A DNA stretch of 64,000 nt from the NCBI RefSeq assembly GCF_004342425.1, contig NZ_SLWQ01000007.1, positions 1-64,000 of the forward strand, written 5' to 3'. The position numbers were made by a program, and so were the translations under genes. Shown here in pieces: positions 15,864 through 24,859 of this stretch. Source of the stretch: Dokdonella fugitiva. Its GTDB lineage: Bacteria; Pseudomonadota; Gammaproteobacteria; Xanthomonadales; Rhodanobacteraceae. Within the stretch, counting starts at the first letter, position 1. Each line of letters opens with the position of its first letter. The notes beneath the pieces are model-generated. The model made no database searches. It saw nothing but the letters and a program-made list of their open reading frames with translations, and was not told the origin of the DNA.

Positions 15864-17783
15864 TCAGCGCCCCGGTACGACCGCGTCCACCGCATGGCGA
15901 ACCGGGTCACCGCTCGTGGCGACGACGACGGGCGCGATTGCCGGCGCGCGGCGCGCGACGAACTCGAAATGATGGAGGGTGCCCCAGGCGAGCGAATTGC
16001 GCGACGCGGGCGCGTTCCAGGTGACTGCGCCCCCGGCGACGCGCATGCGCCAGGCGTCGTCGCCGTCGCCGTCCGCATCGGCGGACCGCGCCGACTCGAC
16101 CGCGACGCCGTCCGGCACGGGCACGCTGAACGTGGTGAAACCTCGGCTTTCCAGCAGTTTCAGGTCCGGCTCGCGCGCGTGCGCGGGATCGAACCTCACC
16201 AGCGCGTAGTCGACGTTCATGACGGCGTACTCGTAACGCCAGCGCCCCCCGCCCAGGTCGGTCGCCTTGGCCGCGACGCGCGCGCGGCCGAGCGGCGTCT
16301 GCAGTTCGCGGTTCGTGCGCGTCGCATCCTCGTGCGCGGGATCGACCCAGCGGTTCACCACCGGGCCGAGGAAGAAGTCGTGATCGTCGGCGCCGGCATC
16401 GACGAGGTCCACCTGCCATGCCGCGCCGGTCTTGCGCGGGCGGATCTCGCGATGGCCCATCGTGTCGTAGACGTCGGCGTCGTCGCGCACGACGTACCAG
16501 TATTCGAAGAAGTAGCGTGCGCCCGTCGCGAGCGGCGGCAGCAGGTCGCTCTCGTCGACGAGCATGCGGTAGCGGTACAGGTCCTGCGCGCCGCTGCCGG
16601 GATCCATGCGGCCGTCGCAGTCGCGGTCCCAGGCCGAGCCGCAACGCGCCCACTGGCCGGTGAACGGCACGATCTCCGCGCGCGGCGCGAGGTTCTGCTC
16701 GCCGTTGCCACTGCCGTTGTCGTTGCTGCTCGCCGAATAGATGTCCTCGCAACCGGGCCAGAACACGTTGCCGCCCGCGCAGCGGCAACGCTCGTTGATC
16801 GAGAAGAATGCATGCTTGGCGGCGGAAACGCCGATCTGCCGGATGCGCCCGTCGCGATCGACGCGATACAGGTTCCAGACGAGGAACGGATGCTGGTCGT
16901 TGCCGTACGGCGGATGCTCGCCGCTGAAGTGCGCGTACCACGCGACCGCGGTCTCGCCGACGTTGCGCAGGCTCGCATCCGCGCTCATCACGACCTTGCC
17001 GTTCGTGCTTTCGGCGGTGCACGCGCCAGCGCCGGGCAGCGGCGGCAGGCCGCAGCGCGGCACGTAGATCGAATCCCAGAAGCCGCTGAGGTTGGAGTAG
17101 CTGAGCTGGATGTTCGTGCGCCGCCCCGGTGCCGGCCACGGCGCTTCGCACCGGCCGCCCGCGAGCGCCTTCGCATCGCGCGCATCGAGCACGGCACGGA
17201 ACGCGAGCGTGCCGATCACGCGGCCGGCGAGGTCGCGCCGGCCGAGCGCGGCGGCGAACGCGGGCGCGAGGCGCAGGTCCATCTGTCGCACCGAGAGTTC
17301 CGCCGGCACGTGCGTCGTCACGTCGTAGTGCGCATGGTCGGCCACCAGCCAGGCCGTGCCGCCGGCATCGGCGAGCGCGACGTCCGTCCCTTCGCCGGGC
17401 GAGCGCGCGCGAACGGTGAAGCCGCGCAGGTCGATGCGCGCCTCCCCCGACGCGAAGACGAAGCCGCCCGCAAAGCGCAGGGCGCCCGGACCGAACCCCG
17501 CCAATCCGCTGTCGCGCACGCGCAGTTCGAGCCGGTCTTCGCCGCCGGCCTCGAACGTCGCCGTTTCCTGCGCGACGCCGGCCTTGCCATCCGCGTGACG
17601 GCTCGCGCGCTCGACCGCTTCGATGCGCACGCCGATCGCCGCGAGCGCGTCGGGGTTCAACGCGACGTCGGCGCTGCCGGCGGATGCGTACACGCCCGCG
17701 CGCGCGGCCGCATGCACCCCGCCGGCCGCGAAGACGCAGCATGCCGAGGCGAAGGCGAAGGCGAGCCACCGTGCCGCTGTCAT
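15864..17783 (-). CDS. Exported protein of unknown function, NDQHP-WNLYR family, member 3
   Basis: The 639-residue protein has a signal peptide with a double-Cys hydrophobic core and a cleavage site near VHA-AAR. It carries all family blocks: NPDALAAIGVRIEA, WLVADHAHYDV, RCGLPPLPGAGACTAESTNG, NDQHPFLVWNLYRVD, WARCGSAWDRDCDG, FFEYWYVVRDD, NRWVDP and WRYEYAVMNVDYA. It lacks the C-terminal GFD tail and is the first gene of the minus-strand redox cluster. The start is preceded by GGGGAA about 10 nt upstream. It is divergent from the SPINDLY-type gene 119 nt away, so the cluster promoter probably lies in that gap. Function is unknown. Confidence 0.85.
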   Translation of the reverse strand: MTAARWLAFAFASACCVFAAGGVHAAARAGVYASAGSADVALNPDALAAIGVRIEAVERASRHADGKAGVAQETATFEAGGEDRLELRVRDSGLAGFGPGALRFAGGFVFASGEARIDLRGFTVRARSPGEGTDVALADAGGTAWLVADHAHYDVTTHVPAELSVRQMDLRLAPAFAAALGRRDLAGRVIGTLAFRAVLDARDAKALAGGRCEAPWPAPGRRTNIQLSYSNLSGFWDSIYVPRCGLPPLPGAGACTAESTNGKVVMSADASLRNVGETAVAWYAHFSGEHPPYGNDQHPFLVWNLYRVDRDGRIRQIGVSAAKHAFFSINERCRCAGGNVFWPGCEDIYSASSNDNGSGNGEQNLAPRAEIVPFTGQWARCGSAWDRDCDGRMDPGSGAQDLYRYRMLVDESDLLPPLATGARYFFEYWYVVRDDADVYDTMGHREIRPRKTGAAWQVDLVDAGADDHDFFLGPVVNRWVDPAHEDATRTNRELQTPLGRARVAAKATDLGGGRWRYEYAVMNVDYALVRFDPAHAREPDLKLLESRGFTTFSVPVPDGVAVESARSADADGDGDDAWRMRVAGGAVTWNAPASRNSLAWGTLHHFEFVARRAPAIAPVVVATSGDPVRHAVDAVVPGR

Positions 17784-17902
17784 GCGTCAGACGTTCCCCG
17801 TGTCCGCATCGTGCGGGATCGTGCGCATGGTGCCACGGCTCCGCGCGGCGATCGCACGGCAGCGTGGCTGCGACTTGCGCTGGCATGCGACCATGCGCGC
17901 CC

Positions 17903-19990
17903 ATGCACGACCTCGCCACCCTCCTCGACCGCATCGCCGAACTCATCGCGGGCGGCCGCGCCGACCTCGCCGCCGCGCAAGCAGCGCCGTTGCGCGCCCG
18001 CGAACCGCGCGATGCCGAAGCCGCGCGCCTGCACGGCATCGCGCTGTTCCAGCTCGGCCGCGTCGCCGAGGCGATCGCCGCGCTCGAAGCCGCGCTCGCC
18101 CTCGCGCCACGCTCGGTCGACGTACTCTGCAATCTCGCCAGCGTGCGGCTCGCCGCGGGCGATTCCGCGCGCGCGCTCGAAGCGCTCGAAACCGCGCTGC
18201 TGCTCGCACCCGCGCATCCGGCGGTGCTCAACGGCCTCGGCAACGCCCGCCGCGCGACCGGCGATCTCGCCGGTGCGCGCGACGCGTACGCGGCGGCGAC
18301 CCAAGCCCAGCCCGGCCACCTCGGCGCCTGGTGCAATCTCGCCGCGGCGGAACTCGCGCTCGGCGACCATGCCGCCGGCGAAGCGGCCGCGCGCCATGCG
18401 CTCGCGCTCGCTCCCGGCCATCCCGAAGCGCTGTTCGTGCTCGGCCACGCGCTCGCCGCAGAACGGCGCCATGCGGAGGCCGAAGCGGCCTATGCGATGG
18501 GCGAATGCGCGGCGCCCGCGGACGCACGCTTCCCGTACCAGCGCGGCCTCATGCTGGAGGAACAGAAGCAGTTCGCGCGCGCGGCCGAGGCGCACGCACG
18601 CGCTCTCGCGCTCGATCCGCAGCTCGATGCGGCGCTCGGCCAGCTCGTCTTCCTGCGCCGCCAGCTGTGCGACTGGCGCGACCTCGATGCGCTCTCCGCG
18701 CGCTTGCGCGCGCGCGTCGCCGCCGGCGCGCCCGGACTCGCGCCGTTCGGTTTCCTCGCCGAGCCCGCCTCGGCCGCCGAGCAGTTGCGCTGCGCGCGCA
18801 CGCACGCGGCGTCGATCGAGCGGCGCGTCGGCGCACTGCGCGCGCGCAACGCCTGGCGGAACGCGCCCGGGGATCCGCACGCGCCGCTGCGGGTCGGCTT
18901 CGTCGCCAACGGCTTCGGCCACCATCCGACCGCCTTGCTCGTCGTCGCGTTCCTGGAGGCGCTGCGCGACGAGGCCGTCACCCTGCATCTGTTCTCGACC
19001 GCACCCGCCGACGGCAGCGTGCTGCAGCAGCGCCTGCAGGCGGCCGCGCATGCATGGCACGACGTGCACGCGGTGAGTTCGGCCGGGCTCGCCGAGGCGA
19101 TCCACGCCGAGCGCCTCGACGTGCTGCTCGACCTCGACGGCTATTGCGCCGGCGCGATGCCGGAGGCGCTCGCGCTGCGCCCGGCGCCGGTGCAGGTCAA
19201 CTGGCTCGCCTATCCCGGCACGCTCGGCGCGCCGTGGATCGACTACGTGATCGCCGACCGCATCGTGCTGCCCGAATCCCTGCACGCGCAGTTCTCCGAA
19301 GCGGTGGCGTGGCTGCCGCGCTGCTTCCAGCCTTCGGACTCGACGCGCGACGTCGCCACGCCACCGTCACGCGAGGACTGCGGCCTGCCGGCGACGGGTG
19401 TCGTGTATGCCTGCCTCAACAACAGCTGGAAGCTCGATCCGGCGACGTTCGAGCGCATGCTCGCGGTGCTGCGCGCGGTGCCCGGTTCGGTGCTCTGGTT
19501 GCTGTCGGCGGGCGATGGCGCCGACGAGCGTCTGCGCGTGGAGGCGGCACGACGCGGCGTCGATGCGCGCCGGCTCGTCTTCGCGCCGAAGCTCGAGCAT
19601 GCCGCGTACCTTGCGCGCTACCGGCATGCAGACCTCTTCCTCGACACCGCGCCGTACGGCGCGCACACGACCGCATCGGACGCGCTCTGGGCCGGCTGCC
19701 CGGTGCTCACGGTGCCGGGTGCGACCTTCGCTTCGCGGGTCGCCGCGAGCCTCAACCATCACCTCGGCCTGGCGCAGCTGAATGCAGCGGACGACGCGGC
19801 ATTCGTCGCGCTGGCCGTCCGGCTCGGCCACGACCCGGACGCGCGGCGCGCACTGCGCGAAGCAGTCGCGTCGCACCGCGCAACCGGCGGGCTGTTCGAC
19901 ATGCGCGGCTACGCGCGCGACTTCGCGGCGCTGCTCGCGCGCATGGCGGGACGCCATCGCGCCGGCCTCGCGCCCGCGCCTTTGCACTGA
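17903..19990 (+). CDS. TPR-containing SPINDLY/OGT-type glycosyltransferase (GT41)
   Basis: The 695-residue cytoplasmic protein has about seven Ala-rich TPR repeats (residues 5-260). A GT41 catalytic region follows. FVANGFGHHPTALL (around His341) parallels the OGT GNHPTSHL segment. LDLDGYCAGAMPEAL, RPAPVQVNWLAYPGT and DYVIADRIVLPE match OGT. NSWKLDPATF supplies Lys510, equivalent to the UDP-contacting Lys of human OGT, and DTAPYGAHTTASDALWAGCP is the sugar-nucleotide block. It would move GlcNAc or fucose onto protein Ser/Thr. The acceptor is unknown. The ATG at 17903 starts the first TPR; an in-frame ATG at 17885 adds six residues. It is followed closely by moaB, with no clear link. Confidence 0.88.
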   Translation: MHDLATLLDRIAELIAGGRADLAAAQAAPLRAREPRDAEAARLHGIALFQLGRVAEAIAALEAALALAPRSVDVLCNLASVRLAAGDSARALEALETALLLAPAHPAVLNGLGNARRATGDLAGARDAYAAATQAQPGHLGAWCNLAAAELALGDHAAGEAAARHALALAPGHPEALFVLGHALAAERRHAEAEAAYAMGECAAPADARFPYQRGLMLEEQKQFARAAEAHARALALDPQLDAALGQLVFLRRQLCDWRDLDALSARLRARVAAGAPGLAPFGFLAEPASAAEQLRCARTHAASIERRVGALRARNAWRNAPGDPHAPLRVGFVANGFGHHPTALLVVAFLEALRDEAVTLHLFSTAPADGSVLQQRLQAAAHAWHDVHAVSSAGLAEAIHAERLDVLLDLDGYCAGAMPEALALRPAPVQVNWLAYPGTLGAPWIDYVIADRIVLPESLHAQFSEAVAWLPRCFQPSDSTRDVATPPSREDCGLPATGVVYACLNNSWKLDPATFERMLAVLRAVPGSVLWLLSAGDGADERLRVEAARRGVDARRLVFAPKLEHAAYLARYRHADLFLDTAPYGAHTTASDALWAGCPVLTVPGATFASRVAASLNHHLGLAQLNAADDAAFVALAVRLGHDPDARRALREAVASHRATGGLFDMRGYARDFAALLARMAGRHRAGLAPAPLH

Positions 19991-20016
19991 ACCTGCGACG
20001 CGCTACGCTGCCCCGC

Positions 20017-20538
20017 ATGACCGCCCAAGCCGAATTCGTCGCGCTCGACCTCTGCGTGCTGACCGTGTCGGATACGCGCACGCCCGACAACGACACGTCC
20101 GGCGACTATCTCGCGCTGTCGCTCGGCCAGGCCGGCCACCGGCTGCGCGAAAAGCGCATCGTGCGCGACGACCGTTACCTCATCCGCGCGATCGTCGCGC
20201 AGTGGATCGCCGACCCCGACGTGCGCGGCGTGCTCGTCACCGGTGGCACCGGCTTCACGGGGCGCGATTCGACGCCCGAGGCGATCCGGCCCCTGCTCGA
20301 CAAGGAGATGCCGGGTTTCGGCGAGATGTTCCGCATGCTGAGCTACGACGAAATCGGCACCTCGACGATGCAGTCGCGCGCGTTCGCGGGGCTGTCCAAC
20401 GACACCTTCGTGTTCTGCCTGCCCGGCTCGACCTCGGCCTGCCGGACGGCCTGGGAAAAGCTCATCCGCGCGCAGCTCGACGCGACCACGCGGCCGTGCA
20501 ACCTCGCCGGCCTGCTGCCACGGTTGCACGAACGCTGA
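20017..20538 (+). CDS. moaB: Molybdenum cofactor biosynthesis protein B
   Basis: The 173-residue cytosolic protein belongs to the MoaB/MogA family, which binds molybdopterin and adenylylates it before molybdate insertion. Visible motifs are LTVSDTRTPDNDTSGD near the N-terminus, the substrate-binding loop VTGGTGFTGRDSTPEAI and the late block LSNDTFVFCLPGSTSACR. Its length matches the family. The gene starts 26 nt after the SPINDLY-type gene and ends 40 nt before ppk2, so the three may be co-transcribed. No other cofactor-synthesis genes are in the window, so MoaB versus MogA activity rests on family similarity. Confidence 0.9.
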   Translation: MTAQAEFVALDLCVLTVSDTRTPDNDTSGDYLALSLGQAGHRLREKRIVRDDRYLIRAIVAQWIADPDVRGVLVTGGTGFTGRDSTPEAIRPLLDKEMPGFGEMFRMLSYDEIGTSTMQSRAFAGLSNDTFVFCLPGSTSACRTAWEKLIRAQLDATTRPCNLAGLLPRLHER

Positions 20539-20578
20539 CGCGGCCGGGGCCGGCGCCGCGCCACGACGGAGCGATGCG

Positions 20579-21400
20579 ATGAAGGAACTGAAGCGCAAGG
20601 CCTACGAACGCGCGCTCGAAGACCTCTACGAGGACCTCGTCAGCCTGCAGCGCTGGATCATCACGAACGGCAAGCGCGTCGCGCTCGTGTTCGAGGGCCG
20701 CGACGCTGCCGGCAAGGGCGGCGTGATCAAGGCGATCAGCGCCCCGCTCAACTCCCGCTACACGCGCGTCGTGGCGCTGCCCAAGCCGACCGAGCGCGAA
20801 TCCTCGCAATGGTATTTCCAGCGTTACGTCGAGCACCTGCCGGCCGCCGGCGAGCTCGTCCTGTTCGACCGCAGCTGGTACAACCGCGCCGGCGTCGAAC
20901 ACGTGATGGGCTTCTGCACGCCGGCGCAGTATCGCCGCTTCCTCGAGGACTGTCCCGCGTTCGAAAGACTCGTCACCGACGACGGGCTGATCCTGCTCAA
21001 GTACTGGCTCGCGGTCGACCAGGAATACCAGGAGCAGCGCTTCGCCGAGCGCGCGAGCGATCCGCTCAAGCGCTTCAAGATCTCGCCGGTCGACCTCGAG
21101 GCGCGCACGCAGTACGCGGCCTACGGCGCGGCGCGCGACGCGATGATCGCTGCGACCGACACGCCGTGGGCGCCGTGGTTCGTCGCCGACTTCAACGACC
21201 AGCGCCGCGGCCGCCTCGACGTGATCCGCCACCTGCTCGCACGCCTGCCCGAACGCGCCAGGCCCGACAAACCGCTCAAGCTGCCCAGGCTCGCGCGCAA
21301 ACCCGCACGCGAGCATCTCGCCGACGAGAGCCTCTGGATACCGAAATCCTCGCCGGACGCCCGAACTGCGCCGGACGCGAAGAAGAAATCGAAGGATTGA
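20579..21400 (+). CDS. ppk2: Polyphosphate kinase 2 family protein
   Basis: The 273-residue cytosolic enzyme has the PPK2 P-loop GRDAAGKGG (40-48, Lys46), the Walker B and lid segment LFDRSWYNRAGVEHVMGF (Asp97) and the block DPLKRFKISPVDLEAR. PPK2 enzymes transfer phosphate between polyphosphate and nucleoside mono- or diphosphates. The single-domain length fits class I or III. The basic Lys-rich C-terminus (KKKSKD) is common in the family. GGAG lies 8 nt before the ATG. It is convergent with secF across a short structured spacer. Confidence 0.92.
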   Translation: MKELKRKAYERALEDLYEDLVSLQRWIITNGKRVALVFEGRDAAGKGGVIKAISAPLNSRYTRVVALPKPTERESSQWYFQRYVEHLPAAGELVLFDRSWYNRAGVEHVMGFCTPAQYRRFLEDCPAFERLVTDDGLILLKYWLAVDQEYQEQRFAERASDPLKRFKISPVDLEARTQYAAYGAARDAMIAATDTPWAPWFVADFNDQRRGRLDVIRHLLARLPERARPDKPLKLPRLARKPAREHLADESLWIPKSSPDARTAPDAKKKSKD

Positions 21401-21407
21401 AACACCA

Positions 21408-21457
21408 AGCACACGGAGACGACAGGGAAGGGTTCCCTGGCGTTTCCTCCGTGTGCT
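21408..21457. terminator. Nested inverted repeat between convergent ppk2 and secF
   Basis: Outer arms AGCACACGGAG and CTCCGTGTGCT (11 bp) enclose inner arms GGGAA and TTCCC. The element fills the gap between the convergent stops and resembles a dispersed ACACGGAG/CTCCGTGT-type intergenic repeat. No U-tract is present. A bidirectional terminator or a small repeat element are both possible. Confidence 0.45.
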
Positions 21458-21495
21458 CCGCGTTCAGGCTTTGGACGCCCGCCGAAAATGCGGCA

Positions 21496-22437
21496 TCACG
21501 GGCGGCGCGCGAGTTCCGGGTTTTCGCGCGTGACGGGCATGAGGTCGGTCTTCGACACGCCGAGCCAGTAGAGGATCGGGTTGGCGAAAAAGATCGACGA
21601 CAGCGTGCCGATGACGATGCCGACCAGCATGGTCAGGCCGAAGCCGTGCACGGCCGGGCCACCGACGAAGTACAGCGCGAACATCGTCAGCGACGTGGTC
21701 AGCGACGTCATGATCGTACGCGACAGGGTCTGGTTGATCGCCTTGTTGAGGATCTCGTACGGCTCGGCCTTGCGGGCCAGGCGGAACAGTTCGCGCACGC
21801 GGTCGAACACGACCACCTTGTCGTTGATCGAGTAGCCGATCACCGCGAGCAACGCGGCGAGCACGGTCAGGTCGAACTCGAGCTGGGTCAGCGAGAAGAA
21901 GCCGAGCGTGAGGATCGTGTCGTGGATTTCGCTGGCGATCGCCGCGATCGCGAAGCGCTTCTCGAAGCGGATGCCGATGTAGATCATGATGCCGAGCATG
22001 ACGAACACGGCGGCGACGATGCCGTCGTTGCGCAACTCCGCGCCGACCGACGAACCGACGAGGTCCGGGTGGCGCTTGAGCGACACGTCGGCGCGCTGCT
22101 GCTTGATCGCGGCGATGACGTCACGGCCGACGACCTCGGCGTCCTTCTGCTCCTCGGTCGGCTGCAGGCGAATCGACACCTCGCGCGTGCCGCCGACGCT
22201 CTGCACCTGCGCGTTGTGGAAACCGCCCGCTTCGAGCGCGGCGCGCACCTGGTCGGTCTGCACCGGTTCCTCGAACTTCGCCTCGACGAGCACGCCGCCG
22301 GTGAAGTCGAGCGCGTAGTTGAGCCCGCGGGTGGCGAGCAGGCCGAGCGAGGCGAGCACCAGCAGCGCCGAGATGACGATGCTGACCTTGCGCCCGCCGA
22401 GGAAGTCGATCTTGCTGTTGGGATTGAACAGTTCCAT
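21496..22437 (-). CDS. secF: Protein translocase subunit SecF
   Basis: The 313-residue inner-membrane protein is a SecF with six predicted membrane segments and a periplasmic domain between the first two. The N-terminus has LDFTGGVLVE (43-52), the conserved SecF motif. The later blocks ILTLGFFSLTQLEFDLTVLA and GYSINDKVVVFDRVRE are characteristic. SecDF uses the proton gradient to pull preproteins through SecYEG. It follows secD after 12 nt in the same orientation, completing yajC-secD-secF. Confidence 0.97.
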   Translation of the reverse strand: MELFNPNSKIDFLGGRKVSIVISALLVLASLGLLATRGLNYALDFTGGVLVEAKFEEPVQTDQVRAALEAGGFHNAQVQSVGGTREVSIRLQPTEEQKDAEVVGRDVIAAIKQQRADVSLKRHPDLVGSSVGAELRNDGIVAAVFVMLGIMIYIGIRFEKRFAIAAIASEIHDTILTLGFFSLTQLEFDLTVLAALLAVIGYSINDKVVVFDRVRELFRLARKAEPYEILNKAINQTLSRTIMTSLTTSLTMFALYFVGGPAVHGFGLTMLVGIVIGTLSSIFFANPILYWLGVSKTDLMPVTRENPELARRP

Positions 22438-22449
22438 GGATGTCGTCCG

Positions 22450-24366
22450 TCAGGCGGTCGCGCCGCGGGTGTAGCCGCTGCCGATGGAGAGGCCCTTGAG
22501 CTTCTTCTTGCCGCCGTGGATGAGGTTGGTGACCGCGTGCGTGACGGTGACCGAGGTGAACATCGAGGTGAGGATGCCGATGAACAGGGTCACGCCGAAG
22601 CCGCGGATCGCACCCGAGCCGAGCGTCATCAGCGCCAGCGCGGCCAGCAGGTGGGTCACGTTGGCGTCGAGGATCGTCGCCCACGCCTTGTCGTAGCCGG
22701 CGCGGATCGCGGCGAGCGGCGTCGAGCCGTTGCGCAGTTCCTCGCGCACGCGCTCGCAGATCAGCACGTTCGCGTCGATCGCCATGCCGAGCGTGAGCAC
22801 GATGCCGGCGATGCCGGGCATGGTCAGCGTCACGCCGATCGCGCTCATGATCGCGAGCAGCAGCACGAGGTTGAAGAACAGGGCGAGGTCGGCGATGAGG
22901 CCGAACAGCCAGTAGTAGAACGCCATGAACACGAGCACCGCGCCGAGGCCGAGCAGCACCGCGTAGATGCCCTTCTGGATGTTCTCCTTGCCGAGGCTCG
23001 GGCCGATCACGCGCTCCTCGACGATGTCGGTCGGCGCGGCGAGCGAGCCGGAGCGCAGCAGCAGCGCGAGGTCGGACGCTTCCTTGTTGCTGCCGAGGCC
23101 GGTGGTCTGGAAGCGGGTCGAGAACACGCCGTTGATGCGCGCGCTGCTGATGACCTCCTCGGTCACCTTGGTGCTGCGCACTTCCTTGCCGTCGACGATC
23201 TTCGTCTCCGGCGTGCGCTCGATGAACAGCACGGCCATCGGCTTGCCGACGTTCTGCGTCGTGAAGTCGAGCATCTTGCGGCCGCCGTTCGCGTTGAGCA
23301 CGACCGACACCGCCGGCGAACCGGACTGCGGGTCGGGCTGGCTCGACGCGTCGACCATCTCGTCACCGCTGACGATGATCTTCTTCTTGAGCAGGATCGG
23401 CACCTTGCTGCCATCGGGCGCACGCTGGCGCATGTAGTAGAGCTTGTCATCGGGCGGCACGATGCCGCTGCGCATCGCCTCGAACGCGTCACCGTCGGTG
23501 TCGACCGCGTGGTATTCGAGCGTCGCCTGCGCGCCGAGCACCTTCTTCGCCTCGGCGGTGTCCTGCACGCCCGGCAGCTCCACCGCGATGCGCGTCTCGC
23601 CCTGCTGCTGGATCAGCGGCTCGGCCACGCCGAGCGCGTTGATGCGGTTGCTCAGGGTGGCCTGGTTCTGGCGGATCGTGTTGAGCGCGATCTCGCGGAT
23701 TTTTTCCGGCTTGACGCTCGCGTTGAGCGTGTACGAGTCGCCGACCTGCGCGCCATTGGAGACGACGACATCGGGCACCTTCGACTGGATCGTCGACAGC
23801 GCGGCATCACGGTCCTCGGCGCTGCGCAGCTGCACGACGACGCCCTGCGGGCCACGACCGACCGACTGGTAACGGATGTTCTTGTCGCGCAACGCCGAGC
23901 GGATGTCGTCGGAATAGCGCTGCAGCTGCTTCTCGAGCACGTCCTTGTCGTCGACTTCCATGAGGAAGTGCACGCCGCCCTGCAGGTCGAGGCCCTTGGG
24001 CATTTCGCGCGCGCCGATCGCGCGCATCCAGCCCGGTACCGTGGAGGCGAGGTTCGGCGCGACGACGTACTGGTCGCCGAGCTCGGCCTTGATAGCTTCG
24101 AGCGCCTTGCCCTGCTCGTCGGTCGCACCGATCGGCAGGCGAACCATGAGCTGGTCGTTGTTGAGGTCGATGCGCTCGAACGGGATCTTGGCCTTCTCGA
24201 GCATGCCCTGCACCTTTTCCTTCAGGGCAAGGTCGATGGTCGCGCCACGATTCGGATTGACCTGCACGGCCGGCTGCTGCACGTACAGGTTCGGCACGCC
24301 GTACAGCACGCCGAGCAACAGCACGACGACGACGATCGCATACTTCCAACGGGGAAAATCGTTCAT
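22450..24366 (-). CDS. secD: Protein translocase subunit SecD
   Basis: The 638-residue inner-membrane protein has a first membrane segment at about 8-26. A large periplasmic domain includes GLDLQGGVHFLMEVD (125-139), the hallmark SecD motif. Five C-terminal membrane segments follow (IDANVLICERVREE; MLTLGSGAIRGFGVTLF-like). The length is as in other gammaproteobacteria. It works with SecF and YajC beside SecYEG in export. It lies 69 nt after yajC and 12 nt before secF. Confidence 0.97.
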   Translation of the reverse strand: MNDFPRWKYAIVVVVLLLGVLYGVPNLYVQQPAVQVNPNRGATIDLALKEKVQGMLEKAKIPFERIDLNNDQLMVRLPIGATDEQGKALEAIKAELGDQYVVAPNLASTVPGWMRAIGAREMPKGLDLQGGVHFLMEVDDKDVLEKQLQRYSDDIRSALRDKNIRYQSVGRGPQGVVVQLRSAEDRDAALSTIQSKVPDVVVSNGAQVGDSYTLNASVKPEKIREIALNTIRQNQATLSNRINALGVAEPLIQQQGETRIAVELPGVQDTAEAKKVLGAQATLEYHAVDTDGDAFEAMRSGIVPPDDKLYYMRQRAPDGSKVPILLKKKIIVSGDEMVDASSQPDPQSGSPAVSVVLNANGGRKMLDFTTQNVGKPMAVLFIERTPETKIVDGKEVRSTKVTEEVISSARINGVFSTRFQTTGLGSNKEASDLALLLRSGSLAAPTDIVEERVIGPSLGKENIQKGIYAVLLGLGAVLVFMAFYYWLFGLIADLALFFNLVLLLAIMSAIGVTLTMPGIAGIVLTLGMAIDANVLICERVREELRNGSTPLAAIRAGYDKAWATILDANVTHLLAALALMTLGSGAIRGFGVTLFIGILTSMFTSVTVTHAVTNLIHGGKKKLKGLSIGSGYTRGATA

Positions 24367-24435
24367 TTCTGAAATCCGTTACACGGCGCTTCACCCCGGC
24401 CGATGCCCGGCCGGGCCCCATACCCAGGGACGGAA

Positions 24436-24774
24436 CTATGCACTCTTCAGCGTGCCTTTCGGCAGCACCGCGGAGACGGCGTCGCGACGCAGCTTGACGG
24501 TGACGCCGGCGGCGATCTCGAGCGTGATGATCTGCTCGCCGAGCTCTTCGATGCGGCCGAGCAGGCCGCCGTTGGTGAGAACTTCGTCGCCCTTGCCGAG
24601 GGAGGAGATCATGGCGCGCTGTTCCTTGGCACGCTTCATCTGCGGCCGGATCAGCATGAAGTAGAAGACGCCGAACAGGATGATGAGCGGCAGGAACGAC
24701 ATGATCGGGTTCGGCGCGGCGGCCGCCCCGCCCGTTGCCGCCTGGGCGTGTGCGCTGGCGATGAAGAAATCCAT
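24436..24774 (-). CDS. yajC: Preprotein translocase subunit YajC
   Basis: The 112-residue protein has one membrane helix (about 24-42, FLPLIILFGVFYFMLIRPQ) followed by the cytoplasmic YajC domain with SLGKGDEVLTNGGLLGRI. YajC associates with SecDF. ATG 24774 is chosen because GGAG lies 6 nt upstream and MDFFIASAHAQ is the usual family start; a longer upstream frame is not. It is the first of yajC-secD-secF. Confidence 0.95.
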   Translation of the reverse strand: MDFFIASAHAQAATGGAAAAPNPIMSFLPLIILFGVFYFMLIRPQMKRAKEQRAMISSLGKGDEVLTNGGLLGRIEELGEQIITLEIAAGVTVKLRRDAVSAVLPKGTLKSA

Positions 24775-24850
24775 GGGTGCTCCGGAAACAGCTGGGTTCG
24801 GAATCCGGCGCGCCGCCCCGCAGGGGAGACTTCGCGCCAAAAGGCCGCGG

Positions 24851-24859
24851 ATTATGCCA
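24851..24859 (-). promoter_or_regulatory. Candidate extended -10 promoter for yajC-secDF (TGGCATAAT)
   Basis: CATAAT matches the -10 consensus at five of six positions and has the TGn extension. The implied start would give a leader of about 70 nt before yajC. No good -35 is visible. The rest of the 294-nt gap back to tgt holds nothing I can recognise. Confidence 0.45.

Noticed and set aside
5288..17783. Rubber-oxygenase (RoxA) or cytochrome c peroxidase locus
   Set aside because: The cytochromes have five CXXCH motifs and a different block order, and none of the other genes fit those systems.
20809..24372. A very long plus-strand frame (over 1000 codons) opposite secD and secF
   Set aside because: It is antisense to clear secDF genes and has the Arg/Ala/His-rich composition typical of GC-rich shadow frames.
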